Positions 19,360-26,933 of a stretch of DNA of 46,145 bases are shown here, in pieces. This DNA comes from Oscillatoriales cyanobacterium RM2_1_1. GTDB taxonomy: Bacteria > Cyanobacteriota > Cyanobacteriia > Cyanobacteriales > Microcoleaceae. A program made the position numbers and the translations under genes. The stretch lies in NCBI GenBank assembly GCA_012033335.1, contig JAAURB010000037.1, forward strand, positions 1-46,145. Direction: 5' to 3'. How positions within the stretch are numbered: the stretch's first letter is position 1; the number at the start of each line of letters is the position of its first letter. Under the pieces are notes generated by a model. That model was not told where the DNA came from and did no database searches. It was given only the letters and a program-made list of their open reading frames with translations.

Positions 19360-19483
19360 GATTTAAACTTGGCTTTAATTCAATCAGGGTCTTGACTGGA
19401 CAATGGAAGTAACCCTAATAGTTTAGATATCGATCTGACTTGTGTACCAGCATTAATGACCTGGCACAACCTTCTAGCCAGAA

Positions 19484-19579
19484 TTACTTGCCGATCCGGG
19501 GAGGTTCCCGAAAGGCGATCGCAAAAAATAGAACCCCTAAACCTAGAGCCAGAACTAAGATATAAGCCACACTTTCCAT
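19484..19579 (-). CDS. psbT: Photosystem II reaction centre protein T
   Basis: A short gene of 31 codons plus stop, found by reading the minus strand. It begins [19 protein letters not shown] and ends with [12 protein letters not shown], the PsbT pattern: one transmembrane helix and a short stromal tail. PsbT is a single-pass thylakoid subunit at the PSII dimer interface, near D1 and CP47, and aids recovery of damaged centres. Length is normal (about 31-35 aa). It often lies directly after psbB in cyanobacteria; psbB is not next to it here, and the following gene is nrdR. Confidence 0.93.
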   Translation of the reverse strand: MESVAYILVLALGLGVLFFAIAFREPPRIGK

Positions 19580-19739
19580 GTCAACATTTCCTACTAAAAA
19601 CGCAATTTTCTATCAGTTTACCAGTCAAAATGGCATAAAGACTGAATAAACCCCATCTTTTTCAGAAATCTTGTATTAATTTGCTTTTTCCATGCTATGG
19701 ATCAAGACTCTTCTGGCCCCGAGATTTAAGCCGTTAATG

Positions 19740-19892
19740 CTAACGGGCAAAGGCCCAGTCAAGATAGGGTTCATTTTTGTAGACGTGGGGGGATCGAGGT
19801 TCCCGATTCTGCTCCCCTTCAGCCATCGGGTGATGAGGGGATAGCAAGACATTGTGTCCAGGATCCCACAGCAGAATTTGGCCACGATTCAG
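19740..19892 (-). CDS. Possible small protein or gene remnant, unrecognised
   Basis: The minus-strand frame between two stops (TAA at 19893-19895, TAG at 19740-19742) gives protein-like sequence: GQILLWDPGHNVLLSPHHP, then MAEGEQNREPRSPHVYKNEP and LDWAFAR. Composition and codons look coding, but there is no ATG, GTG or TTG at the beginning; the first codon is CTG. It could be a gene starting at CTG, one with an N-terminal frameshift, or a 3' remnant. An overlapping frame (MAKFCCGIL...) looks less natural. I do not recognise a family. Confidence 0.35.
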   Translation of the reverse strand: MNRGQILLWDPGHNVLLSPHHPMAEGEQNREPRSPHVYKNEPYLDWAFAR

Positions 19893-19961
19893 TTAATGAA
19901 CTGGTTAAGGCAAAGTATTGAATCAATCATCCTGCAATAGGTAAACTCCCACTCCAGGGCA

Positions 19962-20723
19962 CTAGTCTCCAATTTGCATCTTGACTGTTAGGGTTTTGAG
20001 CTTTTCATTAACCCAGCGTTCAAATAGTTCATTCTGTAATTTTTGCCGGAGTTTGGTGTCGTCAAACGAGACATCAATCAATTGCTCAACCCGAAATAAA
20101 CACCATTTGTCCTCCACCTGCACTGGGCCAATCACCTCCCCGGGAGTAGAGTCATCAACCTGGGCTTTCAAATCCGGGGGCAAAGTCGCCCGACTGATCG
20201 GCCCCATCATCCCATTTACAGCCTTTTCCGCTGCGATGGAGTGTTCTTTTGCCAGTTGTTCAAAGGAGGCCCCATCCTGCAACATCCGATGCAAACTATC
20301 GGCAAGTTCATGGTCTAATACTACAATCCGGGACAAAATCACCGTGTCGAGAAAGGGTTTACGTTCCTGGAAATAGGCTTCCAGTTCAGGTTTGACCACG
20401 GCCATTTTCAACGATTCCCGCTGAAATCCAGCGGCGATCTGCTGGTGAAAACTATCGTAGGTCAGGCGATTCTGGTCAAGCCATTGTTGAAACGCTTGAG
20501 GATCGGTCAGATTTTGCTTGAGCCGAAAGTCAATCACCGCCTGCTCGACCGTGCCAGCATTCGTGTCTAGATCGGTACGGGTTGTCAGTTCTTGCTCAAT
20601 CACATGTTGACGGAGAATATCTCCCAAAAAAGTCTGTAATTTCCCAGAGGCTTGTAAATATTTTAAGGATTGACCCAGGGAAATTTGATCTGTTTCATTA
20701 ATCGTCAGAAAAGGTTGAGTCAT
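19962..20723 (-). CDS. PpiC/SurA-type peptidylprolyl isomerase
   Basis: ATG at 20723 gives 253 aa (MTQPFLTINETDQ); an upstream TTG could add six residues. The N-terminal part is a SurA-like helical chaperone region (SLGQSLKYLQASGKLQTFLGD, FRLKQNLTDPQAFQQWL). A parvulin domain follows at about 125-235 (GASFEQLAKEHSIAAEKAVNG, GPVQVEDKWCLFRVEQLIDV). No signal peptide is seen, so it is probably cytoplasmic. In cyanobacteria such proteins often accompany peptide or bacteriocin exporters, but no exporter adjoins it. Function as a folding helper is inferred. Confidence 0.85.
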   Translation of the reverse strand: MTQPFLTINETDQISLGQSLKYLQASGKLQTFLGDILRQHVIEQELTTRTDLDTNAGTVEQAVIDFRLKQNLTDPQAFQQWLDQNRLTYDSFHQQIAAGFQRESLKMAVVKPELEAYFQERKPFLDTVILSRIVVLDHELADSLHRMLQDGASFEQLAKEHSIAAEKAVNGMMGPISRATLPPDLKAQVDDSTPGEVIGPVQVEDKWCLFRVEQLIDVSFDDTKLRQKLQNELFERWVNEKLKTLTVKMQIGD

Positions 20724-20898
20724 AGTAATTTGTTTCTTCAATAACGCAGCGTTCAGCGATTTAGAGATTTATCAGTTTCTTCAGGGTTTGGCATGATCGT
20801 ATAGTCCCCAAACCTGACACCCTGGCGCTGTCCCAAATGCTCTTGTCAGAGATCTACAGACATCCTCCATTACTGTCTCACAATTTAGGTCAGGTGGC

Positions 20899-21717
20899 TC
20901 AAGTCAGATTCCTGAGATAATTCCAGCCTAAAATCAGGGCGATCGCCACCCCAGCCCCGATCAGAGTATTGATAATATTGACGATTTCATTGGTCAACCA
21001 GTTAATCCGATGTTGCAGGGTTGCGCCAATTACGCTCTCCAGATTCGTGGCGATCAAGGCGGCCACCACACACCACCCAATTCCCAAACCATCAATCAAA
21101 CCCACGCCCCAACCCACCAGGGCGATCGCCAATGAAGCCACTATGCCCGCCAGAGTTCCTTCTAAGCTGACTGCCCCCTCCGTTCCTCTCGGAACGGGTT
21201 GTAGGGTCGTGATCAGAAATGTACGTTGACCATAGGCTTTCCCAACTTCACTGGCACAGGTATCCGATAACTTCGTGCTAAAACTGGCAACATAGCCCAG
21301 GAGCAATGCTGGAATAATCCAGTCCTGGGTGACAACCCCAGCAAATGTCTGGCTGATCAGGACTCCCAAACCACAAATGCTAGCGGTCAAGGCTGAACCC
21401 CAAACATTCTCTGGCCCCCGAGCCCCACTGCGCTTTTCCGCAATTCCCGCCGCCTCTTTCTGTGCCAATCCAATCCGAGTCACTCCAGAACCCACAATAA
21501 AATAGAAAGCCACGATCAAATATCCCCGCCACCCCAGGCAGCCCCAGATCAAAACCCCTAAAATCCAGGCGTGAACTAACCCGGCGGGAGTCAACAGTTT
21601 TTTGGGGAGGAGGGCAACAATCCCCAACAAAGCAGTATTGAGGATCGCGGCAAATAGCCAGGGATTCAGCAAAAGTAAGCGGTATAGAGTTGAATCTGCT
21701 GCACTGAAGCTGTCCAT
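20899..21717 (-). CDS. DUF92/TIGR00297 membrane protein, VTE6-like phytyl-phosphate kinase candidate
   Basis: A 272-aa polytopic protein with about six to seven hydrophobic helices. DUF92 signatures are LLTPAGLVHAWILG, GSGVTRIG, RGPENVWGSALTA, YVASFSTKLSDTCASEVGKAYG and PVPRGTEGAVSLEGT. Plant VTE6, in the same family, phosphorylates phytyl phosphate to phytyl diphosphate for tocopherol and chlorophyll recycling; transfer of that role here is inference. Asp/Glu residues in KLSDT and ASEVGK are the likely phosphate/metal site. The ATG at 21717 fits the first helix. Confidence 0.85.
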   Translation of the reverse strand: MDSFSAADSTLYRLLLLNPWLFAAILNTALLGIVALLPKKLLTPAGLVHAWILGVLIWGCLGWRGYLIVAFYFIVGSGVTRIGLAQKEAAGIAEKRSGARGPENVWGSALTASICGLGVLISQTFAGVVTQDWIIPALLLGYVASFSTKLSDTCASEVGKAYGQRTFLITTLQPVPRGTEGAVSLEGTLAGIVASLAIALVGWGVGLIDGLGIGWCVVAALIATNLESVIGATLQHRINWLTNEIVNIINTLIGAGVAIALILGWNYLRNLT

Positions 21718-21772
21718 AAAAGCGGAATAATCAACAGGATTACCTTAAGGTTACTGTAATCAAGATTACTTT

Positions 21773-21800
21773 TATAGCAATCACAATATAGCAATCACAA
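21773..21800 (+). repeat. 14-bp perfect tandem repeat at an element end
   Basis: TATAGCAATCACAA occurs twice in tandem (21773-21786, 21787-21800). The second unit forms the left end of the palindromic element 21787-21905, so it may be a duplicated terminus. Confidence 0.8.
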
Positions 21801-21905
21801 ATGATTTGTGAAAAGGGGGTTGAAGGGGGAGTTTCCCCTTTCTTAAGGAGGAAGTCCCCAAACCCCTCTCTAATCTTTTTCATGAGTGAGATTAGGATTG
21901 CTATA
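21787..21905. repeat. MITE-like element with TATAGCAATC inverted ends (family 3)
   Basis: The left end TATAGCAATC (21787-21796) is the exact inverse of GATTGCTATA (21896-21905). Inside are ATGATTTGTG and GGGGGAGTTTCCCC-like runs. No open frame is present. Its right end overlaps the left end of repeat copy A, sharing CTATA. Confidence 0.65.
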
Positions 21906-21999
21906 GCGATTTTCAATCCCGTGAGGTACAGACTTGGCAGGCAGTATGGTGTACCGTACCACTTCCTGCCGTACTCCAGCAGCGGGGAAATGGCGTACC
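21901..21999 (+). repeat. Dispersed hairpin repeat family 1, copy A
   Basis: CTATAGCGATTTTCAATCCC and GTGAGGTACAGA form the left flank, ACTCCAGCAGC the right flank. The centre pairs GGCAGG (21936-21941) with CCTGCC (21965-21970) and TGGT with ACCA. It ends about 22 bp before the stop codon of the first mscS gene. Confidence 0.75.
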
Positions 22000-22021
22000 C
22001 GATACCCTGCTCAGACCCCTC

Positions 22022-23155
22022 CTAGATAGGAATGGGGGAGTCAACATAAATGGTCGGTTCAGTGACCTCAAACTGAATCCCATGTTCGCCGAACTGTTTG
22101 GTAATTTTCTTATTAGCCAGCTCTAATAGACGTTTACGTAATTGGGTAGAATCTTCATTAGAACCCAGGATAAAGAAGCTGACCCTGGCTCTACTTCCAG
22201 GCTTGTCTTTAGGAATCAGGAGGGCAATTTTAGTACTTCCTGGGTCAATCCCAAATAGAGTATTAGTCGTTTCCAGAACTATTTTTTCAACCAGGGCTTT
22301 TTCCTGCTCTTCTAAAACTTTTTTGAAGTCCAGATAGAGCAGCACCATAACTTTTTTGCCCCGACTAATATTTTCAATATCCTTGGTAGCCATAATTGAA
22401 TTCGGCACGATTAATAGAGTATTTCGGGCGGCGATCCGAATTTTTGTAGAGCGCAAACCAATGGATTCTATGCGACCATAAACGTCCGGTTGCTGAACGT
22501 TGAAGTTGACTCTGACATATTCCCCCGGCAAATAAGGGCGATCTAAATAGATTACAATTGTTCCAATCAATTGCTCTAAAACTCGCTGGGCGGCAAAGGC
22601 GATCGCGATCCCACCAATTCCTATTCCTGCCACCAGAGCAAACAGATTAATATTATGAATATTAGCAAAGATAAGTACAGCACTCAAACCAATTAAAATA
22701 TTCACGGCTGTCTCCAGGATCAAGACAAATTCATCCGCGTTCCATCCCAGCTTTTGAATCAGGGAGATACCGTAGGAAAGAATAAATTGACGGGACAACC
22801 GGGAGGCTAGAAGCGCCGCACTGATTACCAAAGAAATTGAAAGAACAAATCCTAATATTTGATAAATGGCCTGATATTCTCGGAGAAAGTACAAGCAAAG
22901 GCTCAAAAGTATTAGGGTTCCTGTAACCTGAAATCCTTGCTTAAAAGGCTCGATAAATTGCTGACTGATTTTTGTGCCTTGTTTAACAAAGATTCGCCTG
23001 ATAACAAAAGAAATAATCCCTGAGCTATATCTACCTAGCAGAAGAGACAAGATAGAAAATGCCAAAAAAATACCCAATCGTATACTTAAAAGGGTGAAAA
23101 ACATCTGGGCTTCTTCACTCAGGGATAGGGTTTTTAAAATACCTTGAATGTCCAT
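22022..23155 (-). CDS. MscS-family mechanosensitive channel (paralogue 1)
   Basis: A 377-aa protein with several N-terminal hydrophobic helices (about 15-195), the pore-lining TM3-like helix with Gly/Ala packing (GIGIGGIAIAFAAQRVLEQLIG), and the MscS beta domain (YLPGEYVRVNF, GRIESIGLRSTKIRI, LLIVPNSIMA). A C-terminal alpha/beta domain follows. MscS channels open under membrane tension to release solutes on osmotic downshock. Its neighbour upstream is a paralogue with the same architecture; a hairpin repeat lies between them. Confidence 0.92.
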   Translation of the reverse strand: MDIQGILKTLSLSEEAQMFFTLLSIRLGIFLAFSILSLLLGRYSSGIISFVIRRIFVKQGTKISQQFIEPFKQGFQVTGTLILLSLCLYFLREYQAIYQILGFVLSISLVISAALLASRLSRQFILSYGISLIQKLGWNADEFVLILETAVNILIGLSAVLIFANIHNINLFALVAGIGIGGIAIAFAAQRVLEQLIGTIVIYLDRPYLPGEYVRVNFNVQQPDVYGRIESIGLRSTKIRIAARNTLLIVPNSIMATKDIENISRGKKVMVLLYLDFKKVLEEQEKALVEKIVLETTNTLFGIDPGSTKIALLIPKDKPGSRARVSFFILGSNEDSTQLRKRLLELANKKITKQFGEHGIQFEVTEPTIYVDSPIPI

Positions 23156-23171
23156 ATCATCGACTCATTTG

Positions 23172-23269
23172 ATACAGGGATTTTGAATTCCGGGAGGTAC
23201 AGATGTGGCAGTTGGTAGCGCGGTAAACCACCAACTGCCACACTCCAACAGCATAATAAATGCTGTAGT
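23172..23269 (+). repeat. Dispersed hairpin repeat family 1, copy B
   Basis: The left flank is ATACAGGGATTTTGAATTCC and GGGAGGTACAGA; the right flank is ACTCCAACAGC, ending near TGCTGTAGT. The central stem is a perfect 13-bp pair, TGTGGCAGTTGGT (23204-23216) with ACCAACTGCCACA (23230-23242), loop 13 nt. It sits between two mscS genes. Confidence 0.8.
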
Positions 23270-23273
23270 TGAC

Positions 23274-24413
23274 TTAAACACTAACAGAAGACGTAACATC
23301 AATTTGTTTTTCCTCTAGATCATATTCGATCCCAAAGTCCTGCATTTTCTGAGTAATATTTTGCTTGGCTATTTCTAAAAGCTGACTTCGGAGTTCCATA
23401 GAGATTTCTCCAGAACCCAGAATGAAAAATGTTACCTGGGCCTGGACGATACTAGAATATTGGTCGCTCAAAAGTTCTTTAAATTCAACCTGAGTAATCC
23501 GATGATCAATTCCAAAGATGTCTTGGGTACCATCTAGAATAATCTGACGCACCAGAGCTTTCTCTTCCTCAGATAGTGAAGTATAAAATGTCAAATTGAT
23601 TAAAGAAATAATCTTCCTGGCACTGGAAAGATTCTCAATATTCGTTTGGGTCAAAACATTATTCGGCACAATTACCAAGCTGCCTTTCCCAGATGTGCGA
23701 ATTTTTGTGGAGCGTAAACCAATAGATTCGACTCGACCAAACGTTCCATCTGGTAAGCAAATATAGTCATCTACGGCAAATGGGCGATCCAGATACAAGA
23801 CGATGCCACCCAGGAGTTGCTCCAGGGTTTTTTGGGCAGCAAAAGCTATAGCCAATCCACCAATTCCTAAGCTAGCAAGTAAGCCAATAATATTAATTTG
23901 ATGAGTTTGAGCAAATAAGAAAATAACAGCTAAAACAATCAAAGTATTCGCTACAAATTTTGATATGATCAACAGCTCACTATTGATTTTACGTTTACTC
24001 TGAAGAATAGCATTCAACAGGTAAACTTCAAAGAATCGGCGAAATAATCTGGAACCTAGCCAACTGATGGAAATGGCAATAGCTAAACCCAGGGGAATTT
24101 CCAGACGATGAATCCAATCCGGTAAAGGAGCAATCAGAATACCAACATCAATTAACATCACAAATAGGATTAAACTAATCCAATCTTGATCTGGCTTGAT
24201 TACCTGTTGATAGTTTTTTTGAGCTGAATCAGATCCGAAACGAATGATCGTTCTCTCTAGTGTTCGAGGCAGAAGCAGGCTACTTGCCATTAAGATTAAC
24301 CCGCACGAAAAAACTAGACCGATTATCCAAAAATTTGGGAAATCATCTACATTTGAGGCTTCAATCTCAACTAAACCAAATAGAAATTTGAGATTCCAAT
24401 TGCTCAACACCAT
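23274..24413 (-). CDS. MscS-family mechanosensitive channel (paralogue 2)
   Basis: A 379-aa protein with the MscS layout: hydrophobic helices in residues about 28-205, pore helix SLGIGGLAIAFAAQKTLEQL, beta domain FAVDDYICLPDGTFGRVE and SIGLRSTKIRTSG, VIVPNNVL, and a C-terminal domain. It shares long stretches of similarity with the downstream gene (SIGLRSTKIR, EEEKALV, FGID), so a tandem duplication is likely. The gap between them, 118 bp, is nearly filled by a hairpin repeat that could hinder read-through, so co-transcription is uncertain. Confidence 0.92.
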   Translation of the reverse strand: MVLSNWNLKFLFGLVEIEASNVDDFPNFWIIGLVFSCGLILMASSLLLPRTLERTIIRFGSDSAQKNYQQVIKPDQDWISLILFVMLIDVGILIAPLPDWIHRLEIPLGLAIAISISWLGSRLFRRFFEVYLLNAILQSKRKINSELLIISKFVANTLIVLAVIFLFAQTHQINIIGLLASLGIGGLAIAFAAQKTLEQLLGGIVLYLDRPFAVDDYICLPDGTFGRVESIGLRSTKIRTSGKGSLVIVPNNVLTQTNIENLSSARKIISLINLTFYTSLSEEEKALVRQIILDGTQDIFGIDHRITQVEFKELLSDQYSSIVQAQVTFFILGSGEISMELRSQLLEIAKQNITQKMQDFGIEYDLEEKQIDVTSSVSV

Positions 24414-24797
24414 CGTAAACTCATTAAACTAAAGAAGCCAACCTTTAGCTTATTATACTGTGGTTGCTCTATTGAGAATATTTTTGATTAGTAGCTGGGC
24501 TGATTTAAACCTGGGATGGACTAGCGATGTGTAACTCATGCTGACGTTGGCTTACCTTCTAGGAAGCAAGAAGCTACAGACCCCAACCTAACTTTTACAA
24601 GTCTGATGAACAATAATCGAATTAGTCTCAACCTCAGGCATTCTCCAGCCTTATTCTCTTAATAGAATTTCTGTAATACAATTATTGTAGTTTAGTCAAC
24701 AGTCTAGAGATAGATAATCAGGAACAATTTAAACTAAAGTGTAAATCAAATAAAGTGTAAATCAAAGTTTAACTGACATCCTCAGGGATTATTTAAA
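24414..24797. other. Intergenic region without recognisable gene
   Basis: This is a divergent promoter space between the second mscS gene and the VOC gene. It is AT-rich near both genes and has no convincing open frame. The only distinct structure is the 16-bp tandem repeat at 24735-24766. Confidence 0.6.
24735..24766 (+). repeat. 16-bp perfect tandem repeat upstream of the VOC gene
   Basis: TAAAGTGTAAATCAAA occurs twice without a gap, 31 bp before the ATG at 24798. It could be a paired binding site or a slippage product. Confidence 0.8.
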
Positions 24798-25229
24798 ATG
24801 ACTCATCCAATTTTATTTCATCTGGCTTTTCCAGTGACCAACCTGGAAGAAACTAAGGCATTTTATCGAGATGGTTTGGGCTGCGTTTTGGGGCGGGAAT
24901 CATCTGCCGCTTTAATTATGAACCTCTATGGTCATCAAATCGTAGCTCATCTGACTCAGGATCCAGGAGCTCCCCAGAAAGGAATTTATCCCCGGCACTT
25001 TGGGTTAGTATTTACAGCAGAGTCGGACTGGCAAGCTCTCGTAGAACGAGCCCAACAAAACCGGTTGACTTTTTATCAGGAACCAAAGCGACGTTTTCCT
25101 GGAGAAGTGACTGAACATCTGACCTTTTTCCTCGAAGATCCGTTTGGAAACCTATTAGAATTCAAGTACTACCATCAGGATGAGGCAATCTTTGGCTACC
25201 GGCAACAGGCGGTGGTGGGAGAAGCCTGA
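24798..25229 (+). CDS. VOC-family (glyoxalase/dioxygenase fold) protein
   Basis: A 143-aa protein with two betaalphabetabetabeta halves: HLAFPVTNLEETKAFYRDGLGC and HFGLVFTAESDWQALVERA, closing with FFLEDPFGNLLEFKYY. Candidate metal ligands are His8, His in RHFGLV and Glu in LLEFKYY, as in metal-dependent members. The family covers glyoxalase I, extradiol dioxygenases and resistance proteins, so the substrate cannot be given. It is isolated on the plus strand. Confidence 0.88.
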   Translation: MTHPILFHLAFPVTNLEETKAFYRDGLGCVLGRESSAALIMNLYGHQIVAHLTQDPGAPQKGIYPRHFGLVFTAESDWQALVERAQQNRLTFYQEPKRRFPGEVTEHLTFFLEDPFGNLLEFKYYHQDEAIFGYRQQAVVGEA

Positions 25230-25289
25230 ACCTGATTTTGCTTGAGGATTCTGTGATAGTAGAGAGTCCTCAATTGTACTTGAATAGTC

Positions 25290-25934
25290 TCAAACAGAGG
25301 ATGTACCCGTAATCCGCAGTGGGGCTGATAGGGCCTTTTCAATAATACTGAGTGTTCGGCGATCGCTCACCATCCAGGCATGATAAAGAACATCAACTTG
25401 AAAGTCTTCACCCACAGGAACTTGAGAACTTTTAGCTGGAATAATCATGGCATCAAAGGGAGTCCAGATTGAAGTGAAATTCAACTGATTTAACATTTCA
25501 ATATCCTGGTTTAAATCATCCAAAAACTCACAGTTTGGGCACATTTGTTTTCCTCCAGGCAAGGGATAAAAATAGGCAGTTTGAGTCCCATGATGGGGAG
25601 CAGAGATTGTGATAAACCGCTGCACCAGGGAGATCCCTCCAAGGCGTTGTACATAATATCGACTGACAATTCCCCCCATACTAAAACCGATTAAGTCAAT
25701 GGGTTGGTCTGAGGAAAAATGTTGAGTTATGTATTTCTCTATCTGTCCGGCTAACCGTTCTAGTCCTAATAAACCGTTATTTGGGGTCAAGTTGAAGCTG
25801 TGAACCTCCCAGTTTCGTTCTTTCAGGTAGGCGGACATTTCGTGAAAGATAGTTGTAGTATCGAAGATCCCATGGATTAACAAGACTGGATTGCGAGGGC
25901 TTTCTAGATTCATCACCATACTCAGGATGTTCAC
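25290..25934 (-). CDS. Alpha/beta hydrolase, triacylglycerol lipase-like
   Basis: A 214-aa protein with the oxyanion motif PVLLIHGIFD, nucleophile elbow GFSMGG (Ser85) and APHHGTQ after it, a likely catalytic Asp in WTPFDAMIIPA and His in YHAWMVSD. This matches small lipase/esterase proteins in cyanobacteria. The assigned start is GTG at 25934; ATGs at residues 6 and 8 are equally possible, since homology begins only near residue 15. No signal peptide. The substrate is unknown. Confidence 0.85.
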   Translation of the reverse strand: MNILSMVMNLESPRNPVLLIHGIFDTTTIFHEMSAYLKERNWEVHSFNLTPNNGLLGLERLAGQIEKYITQHFSSDQPIDLIGFSMGGIVSRYYVQRLGGISLVQRFITISAPHHGTQTAYFYPLPGGKQMCPNCEFLDDLNQDIEMLNQLNFTSIWTPFDAMIIPAKSSQVPVGEDFQVDVLYHAWMVSDRRTLSIIEKALSAPLRITGTSSV

Positions 25935-26332
25935 AGCAGTACTGGATTTAAGCCTATGTCAGGATTGCGGAATTTTGCTAGATCTTTAGGACACCTTTCT
26001 AATTGAACGTTCAACCTGATTGGATAGAAATAAAGTCTGAGAACAAGACTCTGGGAATTAAGATAAACAAGTGTAAACGCTGACCCGAGTTAGCCCAGGA
26101 GATTCAGAGACGTTAGAGGTTGAGCTGGGGCAGGGCATGAATTTTTATGAAAGAATGTAGACAAATCTTTCATTCCCCTCTAACTTGCTTATTAAGGCGA
26201 ATCTTACAGCGTTTCTTATGCTGCTGGAGTACGGACGTTGGTGGCGTGCTGCGTTATCAACCTCAGATCCATACCTCCCGGGATTGAAATCGCGATTAAA
26301 TCATTTTTGACAAACAAGGTGGGACAGGCGTA
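25935..26332. other. Divergent intergenic region holding repeat copy D
   Basis: No gene is seen. The right third is repeat copy D (26204-26295), ending 37 bp before the next ATG. The rest has no obvious structure. Confidence 0.6.
26204..26295 (-). repeat. Dispersed hairpin repeat family 1, copy D
   Basis: The plus strand reads TTACAGCGTTTCTTATGCTG, then CTGGAGTACGGA and CTCCCGGGATTGAAATCGCG; that is copy A/C in reverse. The centre pairs GTTG with CAAC and GGAC with a partly matched arm. Confidence 0.75.
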
Positions 26333-26809
26333 ATGTTAGGGATTGGAAAAATTTTTGGTCGTGGCAAAAAAGCCGAGTATTTTTTGACGTTTGATGAATC
26401 TCAGGGAAAGCAATCTGCCCCAACTGAACCCAAGCCGAAAAAGGCAAAGGCTGAGGCAAAATCCAGGGCAAAGCAGCCGCAGTCAAAATCTATTGAATCC
26501 GGGTCTGAAGTGGTAGAGGTTATTGTTGTTGAGCCACCTGAGGCAGAGCAGCCAAAATCCGAGAAAAAGAAAAAGAAATCCATCAAGGAAATTAAAGCGG
26601 AGAAGGCGGCTCAATCCGGCACGAGTGCAGCTCCAAAAGCTCCATCTTCCCCTAAGCCATTGCCTCCATTGAATGAGCTAGCTCCTACTCCCGCAGGAAT
26701 GAACTTCTCAACTGACCATCTCTTACCACAGCCGACCGCCAGCCGTCGCCGCCCTGGCCCAAGCTTGAATATGTTTAAGGATATGGCCCGTCAGGTTGGG
26801 CGACGTTAA
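26333..26809 (+). CDS. Basic, Lys/Pro-rich protein of unknown function
   Basis: A 158-aa protein. The N-terminus MLGIGKIFGRGKKAEYFLTF and C-terminus (FSTDHLLPQPTASRRRPGPS, MFKDMARQVGRR) look conserved-type; the middle, residues 25-110, is low-complexity Lys/Ala/Glu/Pro (KPKKAKAEAKSRAK, SEKKKKKSIKEIK) and probably disordered. There is no membrane segment or signal peptide. Similar short proteins with a SRRRPGPSLN end occur in cyanobacteria, from memory, but no function is known. It is followed by a good terminator. Confidence 0.7.
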   Translation: MLGIGKIFGRGKKAEYFLTFDESQGKQSAPTEPKPKKAKAEAKSRAKQPQSKSIESGSEVVEVIVVEPPEAEQPKSEKKKKKSIKEIKAEKAAQSGTSAAPKAPSSPKPLPPLNELAPTPAGMNFSTDHLLPQPTASRRRPGPSLNMFKDMARQVGRR

Positions 26810-26850
26810 AGCTGAAATCAATCACATTGAGTCTGGGTTCATCGGGTATG

Positions 26851-26876
26851 AGTGGGTAAGTTTTGCCCACTTTTTT
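26851..26876 (+). terminator. Intrinsic terminator
   Basis: AGTGGG (26851-26856) pairs with CCCACT (26866-26871), followed by a run of T to 26876. It ends the 26333-26809 gene. Confidence 0.8.
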
Positions 26877-26933
26877 AGTTGTACCTTTTACCTTTCTAGA
26901 TTGAAATCAGCCCCGATCAATCAGTCCTGATAG

